Assembly: GCF_029543245.1 (NCBI RefSeq)
Contig: NZ_JARQWV010000008.1
Location: 62,001-126,000, forward strand
DNA: 64,000 bases
DNA from: Caulobacter endophyticus
GTDB taxonomy: Bacteria; Pseudomonadota; Alphaproteobacteria; Caulobacterales; Caulobacteraceae
Direction: 5' to 3'
Each line of letters begins with the position of its first letter. The first letter of the stretch is position 1. The position numbers and the translations under genes are program-made. Below, one piece after another: positions 32,885-41,900 of this stretch. The notes under the pieces were generated by a model that saw only the letters and a list, made by a program, of their open reading frames with translations, was not told the DNA's origin and made no database searches.

Positions 32885-33775
32885 ATGAGCAGCCCAGGTC
32901 CGATCCGGATTCTCTTGCAGACGACGATCCCGACCAACGACGACGACTGGTCCATCGCAAGGTTCAGCGCCCTGCGCGAACTGCTGGCTGGCGCTGTCGA
33001 TGACGAGGGGCGGGCGCTTTATGCCGTCGAGGCCCGTGACCGACAGGCTGCGGCAGCGCCCGATCCCGTGCTCTCGCGGATTCAGTACGGCGATTTCGAC
33101 CAGCTTTGGCTGTTCGCCGTCGATGTCGGCGACGGGCTCACCGAGGAGGATTGCGTCGCCGTCTCGCGCTTCCGCGAGACCGGCGGCGGCCTGATGATCG
33201 CCCGTGACCACATGGATCTCGGCTCGTCCGTCTGCACCCTGGGCGGGGTGGGCGCGGCGCATTGCTTTCACAGCCGCAACCTCGAGCCCGACGCCGCGCG
33301 CCATGTGCGCGATGACGAGGAAACCCAAGCCATCTCCTGGCCGAACTATCGCTCGGGCGCGAACGGCGATTACCAGGAGATCGTGGCGATCGGGCCGGTG
33401 CATCCCATTCTGCGCGATCCGACCTCGCCGACGGGCGTGCTGCGCTACCTGCCGGCCCATCCGCACGAGGGCGCCGTCATCGCGCCGGAAGGCGCCGACG
33501 CCCGGGTTATCGCCGCGGGCGCGAGCCGGACGACAGGCCGGGCCTTCAATCTCGCCGTCGCCTTCGAGCGCGGTCGCGCGGCGGGAGCCGCCGTCGCCCA
33601 GAGCACCTTCCATCACTTCGCCGACTACAACTGGGACCTGGCGGCGGGCTGTCCGAGCTTCGTGTCGGAGACGCCCGGCGACGGCATGGCCCGCGAACCC
33701 CGCGCCCTGGCCGATACTCACCGCTACGTGCTGAACCTGGCGGCTTGGCTCGGAAGGCGAGGGCTGACCGACTAG
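32885..33775 (+). CDS. Conserved hypothetical protein, possible ThuA/GATase1-like fold
   Basis: A 296-residue cytoplasmic protein. IRILLQTTIPTNDDDWSI at the start, a hydrophobic strand before acidic residues (YGDFDQLWLFAVDVGDGLTEED), then FRETGGGLMIARDHMDLG and later AFNLAVAFERGRAAGAAVAQSTFHHFADYNWDL. The strand-GGG pattern is reminiscent of ThuA-like proteins in the class I glutamine amidotransferase superfamily, but the match is loose. ATG at 32885 is preferred because GGAG lies 6 nt upstream. It converges on the NarL-type regulator, sharing a CTAG stop. Confidence 0.55.
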   Translation: MSSPGPIRILLQTTIPTNDDDWSIARFSALRELLAGAVDDEGRALYAVEARDRQAAAAPDPVLSRIQYGDFDQLWLFAVDVGDGLTEEDCVAVSRFRETGGGLMIARDHMDLGSSVCTLGGVGAAHCFHSRNLEPDAARHVRDDEETQAISWPNYRSGANGDYQEIVAIGPVHPILRDPTSPTGVLRYLPAHPHEGAVIAPEGADARVIAAGASRTTGRAFNLAVAFERGRAAGAAVAQSTFHHFADYNWDLAAGCPSFVSETPGDGMAREPRALADTHRYVLNLAAWLGRRGLTD

Positions 33776-34407
33776 AGCTCTATGATGCCCCGGCGGGCGG
33801 CGACCGTCACCGCATGGGTGCGGTCGGAGACGTTGAGCTTGGTGAAGATGGTTTTCAGGTAGCCCTTCACCGTTTCCTCCGAGATTCCCAGTTCCCGCGC
33901 GATCTGCTTGTTGGCCTTGCCGATGGCGACCAGTTGCAGGACGGCGACCTCGCGCTCGCTGAGGCCATCGTCGAGCACGTGCATGGCGATCTCGTCGGCG
34001 ATGCTGCGGTGCAGGTAGCGCCGGCCCTGCTTGACGGCGTGAATGGCGTCCAGCATCTCGGTGCGCAGGCTGCTCTTGAGCAGATAGCCCAATGCGCCGG
34101 CCCGCAGGGCGCGCACCGCCTGCACGTCGCCGTCATAGGTGGTCAGCACCACGATGCGTGCATCCGGGTGCTCGTCGCGTATGGCCTTTATCGCCTCCAC
34201 CCCGCCCATGCCCGGCATCTGCAGGTCCATCAGCGTCACGTCCGGCTGCAGGTCGCGGAACTGGACGATGGCCTCCACCCCGTCCCGGGCCTCGCCGACG
34301 ACCACCATGTCGGCCCTGTCCTCCAGGATCGCGGCGACGCCTTCGCGCAGGATGGGGTGGTCGTCGACCACGAGGATGCGGATGGGACGCGAACTCGACT
34401 CAGCCAA
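33772..34407 (-). CDS. NarL/FixJ-type response regulator, partner of the propeller kinase
   Basis: A 211-residue response regulator. Receiver: ILVVDDHPILREGV, phosphoacceptor Asp in DVTLMDLQMPGMGG, Thr in VVLTTYDG, Lys in YLLKSS. LuxR-type helix-turn-helix: LSEREVAVLQLVAIGKANKQIARELGISEETVKGYLK. It starts 8 nt inside the 3' end of the kinase gene, so the two form a coupled pair. DNA targets unknown. Confidence 0.92.
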   Translation of the reverse strand: MAESSSRPIRILVVDDHPILREGVAAILEDRADMVVVGEARDGVEAIVQFRDLQPDVTLMDLQMPGMGGVEAIKAIRDEHPDARIVVLTTYDGDVQAVRALRAGALGYLLKSSLRTEMLDAIHAVKQGRRYLHRSIADEIAMHVLDDGLSEREVAVLQLVAIGKANKQIARELGISEETVKGYLKTIFTKLNVSDRTHAVTVAARRGIIEL

Positions 34408-37400
34408 CCTGGCTTCTCCTGAAACGACGAAGGATATCGGACAGCCATGTCCACGATTGGGCCTGGGCGACGTAGGCCAGGCGAGCCGGCAGGCGCAGGC
34501 TGATCTCCGCGCCGCCGGACGGCCGATTGTCGATCGACAGCACGCCGCCGATCCGCTGGGTTCGCTCGCGCATGCCCATCAGGCCGAAGTGCCCCGACTT
34601 GTGGCCCCGGGCGATGACGTCGGGGGGAAGGCCCACGCCGTCGTCGCGGATCCGGACGCTGAGTTGGTGGCCGGCGAAGTCGATCGCGATCTCTACCGAC
34701 CTGGCGCGGGCATGGCGGGCGATGTTGAACAGCGCCTCGCCCGCGATCCGGCCGATCTCGCCGGCGACCAGCGGATGCACCGGGCGGGGAGCGCCCTCGG
34801 TCGACACCTTCACCAGCACCGAAGGGTCGAAGCAGGCGACGCCCGCCCGCTCTTCCAGGATCGCCGCCAGGTCGCCGGCATGCTCGGCCGTGCGCAGGTC
34901 GCGGACCCGGTTGCGGCCGTCGATGATCACGTCGTCGGCCCGCTTCAGCGCGGATTCCATCAGGTCGCGCGACGGTTCGTCCGGCGGCATCTTGTTGGCG
35001 ATCGACTGGAAGCGCAGCACCAGCCCCTGCACGCTCTGGAGCAGGGTGTCGTGCAGTTCGCGCGCGATCCGCTCGCGCTCGCTCAAGCGCGCCTCGTGTC
35101 CCACATGGATGCGTTGCGCCACCTGGGCCACACGCAGGCGATAGAGCAGCCACAGCAGCGCCGCGCCCAGGAGCAGGCAGGCGGCGAGGAACCAGCGCGA
35201 CTGGAGGAAGGTCGGGGGGATCTCGAAGGTGATCGCCGCGCCCGTGCGGTTCCAGACGCCCTCGCTGCTGGCCGCGATGACGTGGAAGCGGTACTTGCCG
35301 GGCTTGAGGTTGGTGTAGAACGCCTGTCGGCGCGCACCGGGATCCACCCACTCCTCGTCCAGGCCCTCCAGCCTGTAGCGGACGCTGGCCTGCCGGGGAT
35401 CGGCGAAGCTGAGCACTGCATAGTCGATCTCGATGCTCGAGGCGCCCGCCTTGAGGCTCAGGGCGGTCGGGTCGCGATGGAGGCGTCCGCCGGATGTCAC
35501 CGATTTGATCGCCACGCCCGGAGGCAGGCCGTCGCGGGCGATGCGCCGGGGGTCCATCCACAGGACGCCAGTCTCCGTCGCCACCCAGAGCCGCCCATCG
35601 CCGCCTTGGACGAGCGAGCGCTGGCTGTGCGAGTGCGGGCGGCTGGTCAGGCCGTCGCCAAAGCCCAGCGACAGGCTCGCGGGCGCGAGGACGTGCGTGG
35701 CGAAGGCTCGTTCCAGATCGGAGGCCGAGAGCCGGACGAGGGCCCGGGGATAGGCCAGCCAGGTGTCGCCTTCCGGCGTCTGTACGAGGCCGCTGATCCG
35801 CCCGCGCAGGGGGCCGCGATCGGGAACGACCGTCTGCGTCCGATCCTCGCCGAAGCGGGCCAGGCCGAACGCGCCGGCGGCGATGATGTCACCGCGCGAG
35901 GCGGGAAGCAGCGTCACGGCCGTGGCGTCGCGTCCGAGGTCCAGCGCCTGGAAGCGGGGTTGCGGCTGATCCAGCCACGCCAGCCGGCGTAGGTCCCACT
36001 GCACGACGAGCCGTCCCTGGCTGTCCCGGACCATGGTCGTCGGACGAAAGCCGTCGCCCAGCGTCGGGGGAAACATCACCCGCCATTGTCCTTGGCGGTA
36101 GCGCAGCAGGCCCCCGGCCGCGGCGGAGATCCAGAAGTCGCCCTGGGCGTCGAAGGCGCAATCGTAGATGATGCTGTCGGTATCGGGACGAACCAGGGTT
36201 CTCGTCGGCCGGCCGGACTTCCAGACGACGATGCGATCGGCGAAGGCGATCCAGATGGCGCCGTCGGGCGCCTCGCACAGGCTCTGCGGCTCGCGGATCC
36301 CGCCGAGAACGCGCTTGGGGACGCCGCCCGGGGCGGCCCGGTAGAGCGCGTCGGCCTGGCCGATGAAGACCGCGCCGTCCGAGGCGGCCAGCAGCTTGTC
36401 GCCGAAGGCCGCCGGATTGGTGAGCGCGGGCTCCGACCTCAGCGTCGCCGGGCGCAGCTTGTCCAGGCCCTTTTCCGAGCCGACCCAGATGTTGCCTTCC
36501 CGATCCTCGAAGACCTGGCTGGTCAGGTCCGAGGACAGACCGTCGCGCCCACGAAGCGACTCGATGAGGCGCGGACCGCCGTGCGAAGCGGCTGCCGCTC
36601 TCTGCAGGCCGCGATAGCGGGTGGCGAGCCACAGGTTGCCCGCGCGATCGAAGAAGGGAGCGCCGCGGATCTGGGCGTCGTCGGTGGGGTAGGGGGTCTG
36701 GACCGGCGGTGGTCCATGTCCGCCCGGGCCGGTGATGGGATAGCTGCCACGTCGTTCGGAGAGCCAGATCCGGCCTTGCGGGTCCTGGGACAGCATGCCG
36801 TTGGCGCGCGGGGTGCGGCGCACGATCTCGAACCGTTCGGCGCCGGGCGCCAGGCGTGCGACGGAGTTGCTGAGCGAAACCCAGACGCCGCCGTCGGCCG
36901 CCACCAGCAGGCTCAAAGCGTCGTCGCGCGGCAGGCCGTCGTCGGCGTCGAACGACCGCCAGCGTCCATCGCGCAGCCGCAGCAGTTCGGCGTCGAACAC
37001 GGCGGTCAGCGCCCAGATCGCACCGTCCTTTCCTTCGGCCATCGCCACGACCCGGTCGGGAGCGATGGGCGTGGGCAGGACCTTCAGCGCGCCGTCGCGA
37101 TAGACTGCGAAGCGGCGCGATCGGGTGAAGCTGGTCCAGATGGTCCCGTCGCGGGTCGCAAGCACCGCGCTGGGCTGGTCGTGCCGTTCGTCGCCGCTCT
37201 CGGCGTCGATCCGCTCGAAGACGACGCCGTCGAAGCGAAACAGGCCCGTGCCCGTCGCCAGCCAGAGAAAGCCGTCGCGGCCCTGGGCCATCGCCACGAT
37301 CGGCGCGGGCGCCTCGCCTTCCTCGGTCCATCTCTGATGAGTGTAGTGGATGATGCGGCGTGTCGGTTCGGCCGCGACCGAGGCCGTCGTCTGCAGCAGC

Positions 37401-37435
37401 ATCGCCGCGAAAAGGACGGCCTTGATCAATCGCAC
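34400..37435 (-). CDS. Beta-propeller (Reg_prop / Y_Y_Y) sensor histidine kinase
   Basis: A 1011-residue kinase. A signal sequence (VRLIKAVLFAAMLLQTTASVAAE) is followed by a periplasmic propeller of repeated Reg_prop units (AQGRDGFLWLATGTGLFRFDG, AEGKDGAIWALTA, DREGNIWVGSEKGLDKL and others), a Y_Y_Y domain (YRLEGLDEEWVDPG), a transmembrane helix (WFLAACLLLGAALLWLL), HisKA_3 with His795 (RELHDTLLQSVQGL) and HATPase_c (RIRDDGVGLPPDV, HFGLMGMRER). This is the architecture of Bacteroides and Xanthomonad glycan sensors, though without the fused AraC output. GTG at 37435 gives the best signal peptide; ATG at 37483 is an alternative. Divergent from an AraC gene. Confidence 0.88.
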   Translation of the reverse strand: MRLIKAVLFAAMLLQTTASVAAEPTRRIIHYTHQRWTEEGEAPAPIVAMAQGRDGFLWLATGTGLFRFDGVVFERIDAESGDERHDQPSAVLATRDGTIWTSFTRSRRFAVYRDGALKVLPTPIAPDRVVAMAEGKDGAIWALTAVFDAELLRLRDGRWRSFDADDGLPRDDALSLLVAADGGVWVSLSNSVARLAPGAERFEIVRRTPRANGMLSQDPQGRIWLSERRGSYPITGPGGHGPPPVQTPYPTDDAQIRGAPFFDRAGNLWLATRYRGLQRAAAASHGGPRLIESLRGRDGLSSDLTSQVFEDREGNIWVGSEKGLDKLRPATLRSEPALTNPAAFGDKLLAASDGAVFIGQADALYRAAPGGVPKRVLGGIREPQSLCEAPDGAIWIAFADRIVVWKSGRPTRTLVRPDTDSIIYDCAFDAQGDFWISAAAGGLLRYRQGQWRVMFPPTLGDGFRPTTMVRDSQGRLVVQWDLRRLAWLDQPQPRFQALDLGRDATAVTLLPASRGDIIAAGAFGLARFGEDRTQTVVPDRGPLRGRISGLVQTPEGDTWLAYPRALVRLSASDLERAFATHVLAPASLSLGFGDGLTSRPHSHSQRSLVQGGDGRLWVATETGVLWMDPRRIARDGLPPGVAIKSVTSGGRLHRDPTALSLKAGASSIEIDYAVLSFADPRQASVRYRLEGLDEEWVDPGARRQAFYTNLKPGKYRFHVIAASSEGVWNRTGAAITFEIPPTFLQSRWFLAACLLLGAALLWLLYRLRVAQVAQRIHVGHEARLSERERIARELHDTLLQSVQGLVLRFQSIANKMPPDEPSRDLMESALKRADDVIIDGRNRVRDLRTAEHAGDLAAILEERAGVACFDPSVLVKVSTEGAPRPVHPLVAGEIGRIAGEALFNIARHARARSVEIAIDFAGHQLSVRIRDDGVGLPPDVIARGHKSGHFGLMGMRERTQRIGGVLSIDNRPSGGAEISLRLPARLAYVAQAQSWTWLSDILRRFRRSQVG

Positions 37436-37675
37436 AGGTGAGTTCCGCCGCTTTCCAGACTCCGAGTCTGGAGCTGACCGCATTTGCCGCCCGAAAAGAT
37501 GCGGGTGGCAAGCCCCGGTTGGGGGGAGCGAGGGGCCCTTGGTTGGACCGGTCAGGCAAGGGGGTGATCGAGAACGGCCGTGGATCATCGACTCCGGTTG
37601 TCCTTTGCCGGGTCTTGGCCTACCGGTTGGCGATTGTCGCAAAGGCGACACAGCTTGCGACCTCTCCGCATCAAG

Positions 37676-38668
37676 ATGACGCCCGACCCGTCCAGCCCGC
37701 CTTCCGCCTCCAGCGCCTTCGCCAGGTTCACCGACCCCGAGACGATGGCGCTGGCGATCGGCGACATCAATTCGGGAGCAAAGCCTCTTCCGCTGGAACG
37801 GACGAACGGGCGCTTCGACGGCATGCTGGCGCGGGCCAGCTTCGGCGGGCTGAACCTGGGGATGGGACGCTTCGCCCAGGGCATCGCCCAGACGGCAGCC
37901 ATTCCCGGCGTCCACACCTTCATGTTCGCCACAGAGCCGGGGATCATGCGGCGCGTCTCGGGGCGCAAACTTTTCGGTCGGCACATCTTTCACTTCCGGC
38001 CCAACGAGCGGACGGTCACCGGCTCTCCGCCCGGCATGCCGTGGGCGTTCGGCATCGTGACGATGCCGTTCGATCGACTGACGACGCACGCCCCCAACAT
38101 GATGGGCGCCGGCCTTGGGGCGGGGCTGGACGAGGATCGCATGTTCGTCTCGCCGCCAGCGGCGATGAACGAACTGATCGGGCTGATGAGCGACATTTCA
38201 GGCGTGATCCAGAACACGCCCGAGATCCTCGCCGAGCCCCAGCCGTCCAAGGCCCTGGCGGGCGCGGTCGTCGACAGGTTGATGGCCTGCCTCTCGCAGG
38301 GGCTGGTCAAGCCCGACAGGGCCGCCCTGGGGCGTCATCGCCAGATCGTCGCCCGTTTCGAGCGCGCCTTGGAGGAGCGACCCGAGGAAATGCTGTCGCT
38401 GGGCGATATCTGCAGGGTCGTGGGCGCAGCGGAGCGAACGCTCAACCTGGCCTGCCAGGAGTTCCTGGGGGAAAGCGCGGTGCGCTATGCGCGCAATCGC
38501 CGGCTGGATCTAGTTCATGCCCGGCTGCGGGCTTCCGATCCCGCCGCCACCCTGGTGACCAATGTCGCCATGGACCACGGCTTCTGGGAACTGGGCCGCT
38601 TCGCCCAGGCTTACCGCCTTCGTTTCGGCGAGCGTCCTTCGGACACCTTGCGGCGCAGCCCGCACTGA
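37676..38668 (+). CDS. AraC-family transcriptional regulator
   Basis: A 330-residue regulator. The N-terminal 200 residues have no recognised domain (a conserved-looking GRFDGMLARASFGGLNLG and MPWAFGIVTMPFD). The C-terminal 90 residues carry the AraC helix-turn-helix pair (LSLGDICRVVGAAERTLNLACQEFLGESAVRYARNRRLDLV and VTNVAMDHGFWELGRFAQAYRLRFGERPS). ATG at 37676 lacks a strong ribosome-binding site, and the frame is open to 37580. It is divergent from the propeller kinase gene. Confidence 0.82.
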   Translation: MTPDPSSPPSASSAFARFTDPETMALAIGDINSGAKPLPLERTNGRFDGMLARASFGGLNLGMGRFAQGIAQTAAIPGVHTFMFATEPGIMRRVSGRKLFGRHIFHFRPNERTVTGSPPGMPWAFGIVTMPFDRLTTHAPNMMGAGLGAGLDEDRMFVSPPAAMNELIGLMSDISGVIQNTPEILAEPQPSKALAGAVVDRLMACLSQGLVKPDRAALGRHRQIVARFERALEERPEEMLSLGDICRVVGAAERTLNLACQEFLGESAVRYARNRRLDLVHARLRASDPAATLVTNVAMDHGFWELGRFAQAYRLRFGERPSDTLRRSPH

Positions 38669-38917
38669 TCCTTCAGTCCTAAGCGCTGCTGTTCATGCCG
38701 GGATCGCATAGGCCGGCGCACGTTCCGCTGGCAGGGACGGATCGATACGCGTCCTGCGGACCATCGATGCGGCGCGCCTGAGGGCGTCGCCGTCGATCCC
38801 GCTCGCGCGTGCGTTTTCGGGGATCGGGCCTGACCCGGGCGAGCGCGTCTAACGACGCGATCTGACGTCCCTGCAGCTCAAGATCGGCCCGGCAAGACGG
38901 GCCCAGCAGGTGTCCAG

Positions 38918-41900
38918 GTGCGGCAGTCGTTCAACAAGGTTCGAGCGTTCAACAACACGCGGGTCATCCGCAGCTCGATCTCGCTCACGGTGTTGGCGCT
39001 GGCGGTCGGCCTCGGCGCCCCGATGGTCCAGGCCCGGCAGATCACCCAGGGCGGCGGCGCTGGCGCCGGCTATAGTCCCCATACACCTCAAGGCGGTATT
39101 GCGGGCGGCGGCGGCGGGGCCTCCGGCGCTGGGAGCTACGGCGGGTCTGCGGCTGGCACGCCGACCGGCTCGGCGGAGGCCGGCGCCGGCGGCGCCGGAG
39201 GGCAGCCAGGGGCGCTGAACGACCTCTCGGCCGGCGGCGGCGGCGCGGCTGGCGCCGGCGCGGGCGGCGACGGCGGCCTGGGCTGGCAGCTCGCCACGAC
39301 CGGAACCACCTCTCTGGCCGTCGACTACATCGCGACGGACGGCGCCAATGGCGGCGCGAGCGCTGCGGGCGGCGGCGGCGGCGGCGGTCTGGTGCTGACG
39401 GGCGCGAACGTGCAGCTGTCAACCGCGGGCTATGACGTCACGGGCGGTGACGGCGGCGCGGGCAGCGGCGGTGTCGGCGGCGGCGGTGGCGGCGGTGGCG
39501 GCGGCGCTGGACTGGTGCTGCTGAACGGCGGCTCGGTGACCGTGAACGGCGGCGCGGGCGGTTCGGCCAGCGCCATCACGGGCGGCACGGGCAGTTCGTT
39601 CGGCAACGGCGGCGCGGGCCTGTTCCTCTACAGCGGCGGCGCGTTGAACGTCGTCAGCGGCACGATCACGGGCGGGGCAGGGGGCACCTTCGCCAGCTGG
39701 GCAGGGGCCGGGGCCGCCGGCGTGCTGAGCAACCTGGGAACCATCACCAATGCGGGCACGATCACGGGCGGCGAGGGCGGCTACGGCTATTCGAACGGCG
39801 GCGCGGCCGGCATCGGCGTGATCGCCTGGGGCGGCAGCATCGAGAACAGCGCGACCGGCCTCATCGCCGGCGGCGTCGGCGGGCGCGGCAACGGCGGTTC
39901 CGGCAGCAACTATTCCGGCGCGGGCGGTGCGGGCATCGTCTTCACGGGCGGCCAGCCGGGGCTGCTGGTCAATGCCGGAACGATCCAGGGCGGGGCGGGC
40001 GGCCCTGCCTCCAACGCGATCCGGCGGGGCGCCGGCGGCCGGGGCGTGGTCGGCGCCAGCACGGGCTCCACCACCATCATCAATTCAGGCACGATCATCG
40101 GCGGCGTCAGCGTAAACTTCCAGCGCGCCTACGCGATCGAGCTGTTCGGCAGCGACAACCGCCTGGAGCTTCACGCCGGCTCGTGGATCCGTGACGTCAC
40201 GGCGGTGACCGGCGGCGGCTCCAACAACGTGCTGGCCCTGGGCGGCGCTGACGACGACACGTTCGACGCCATGCATATCGGGTCGGACGGGTCCGTTGAC
40301 GGCTACGGCTACATGGGCTTCGACACCTTCGAGAAGCTGGGCGCCAGCACCTGGACCCTCACGGGGACGGGCAACCAGACTTGGTCGGTGCGCGAAGGCG
40401 TGCTGAAGGGCGACAGCAACAGCCTGGCCGGCGACGTGGTCTTTGTCGGCGGCGCTGGCAGCCGGGGCGTCGTCTTCGACCAGGCGTTCGACGGAGTATA
40501 TGCCGGGCGGATCTCCAGCGGCGGCACGGTGACCAAGGCCGGCGCGGGTACTCTGACCCTGAGCGGCGAGATCGCATCGGACTGGACGATCTCGGGCGGC
40601 GGGGTGATCGCCGGGGCGCGTACGCTGGGCGGAGACGCAACGATCGCCGCCGGCGCGTTCCTGACCCTCGACCAGGTCAGCGACGCGACCTACGGCCACG
40701 TGCTTTCCGGCGCCGGCGAGTTCCGGAAGGCCGGCTCGGGAAAACTGATCCTGACCGGAGATTCCTCGGGTTTCACCGGCTCGACCACGGTCGGGTCCGG
40801 AACCCTGTCGGTCAACGGCTCCCTGAGCGGTTCGACGTTCACCGTCGCCTCCGGCGCGACCCTGGCCGGCTCGGGGACGGTGGGCGCCGTCACGGTCCAG
40901 AGCGGCGGCCGCCTGGCCCCCGGCAATTCGGTCGGATCCCTGTCGATCGACGGCGACCTGACCCTCGCGTCGGGCGCCAGCCTCGACATCGAACTGGGCG
41001 CGTCGGGGGCGTCATCGGCCTCGTCCGGCGTCAGCGACCGGGTAGTCGTCAGCGGCGACCTGGCGCTGAATGGCGTGGTCAATCTGTCGCAGAGCGCGGC
41101 CTTGGCCGACGGCCTCGTCGGCGTGGGCTACTATCGCCTGATCACCTATGGCGGGACCTTGACGGCCAGCACGGCCGTGATCGGCGCCACGCCGTCGCAG
41201 GCCGGCCTGGGCTACGAGCTGCAGACGGGCGGCGGTCGGGTCGACCTGTTCGTCAGCAACGCCTTCATCGTCGGCGACGACACCCTGCAGCACTGGCAGG
41301 GCGGCGACGGCGTCTGGAGCGCCGCGGCCACGCAATGGCTGAACCAGGGCGGCAACGCCCCGACGAACTGGGCGGGCAAGCATGCGATCTTCAAGGACGC
41401 CGCGGGCTTCGCAGGCGGGCTGATCACGATGCGGGACGCACAGAGCTTCCAGGGCCTGCAGTTCGTCGACGAAGGCTACGAGCTGACGGGAGCCGGCCAG
41501 CTGGTCACCGTTTCCACCGGCAGCGAGATCCGTGTGCTGTCCGACGAGGCGAGGATCGGAGCCGCGATTACGGGCGCGGGCGGGGTGATCAAGACCGAAG
41601 CCGGCACGCTGATCCTGACAGGCGCCAACAGCTATGCCGGCGGCACCTCGATCCAGGCGGGCACGCTGCAGATCGGCGACGGCGGCGCTTCGGGTTCGAT
41701 CGTCGGCGACGTCGTCAACAAGGGCGTGCTGGCCTTCGACCGGTCGGATTCCGCCACCTTCGGCGGCCTGGTCTCCGGTTCGGGCGCCGTGCGCATCCTG
41801 GGCGGGGGCGTGACGCTCACCGCGAACAACACCTATGCCGGCGGCACGGCCATCGCCTCGGGCGCGCTGCTGAAACTGGGCGCCGGCGGCGCGACGGGCT

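Noticed and set aside
37483..38089. Much longer N-terminus for the propeller kinase
   Set aside because: The frame is open upstream, but the added sequence is Arg/Pro-rich, overlaps the divergent AraC gene, and would bury the signal peptide.
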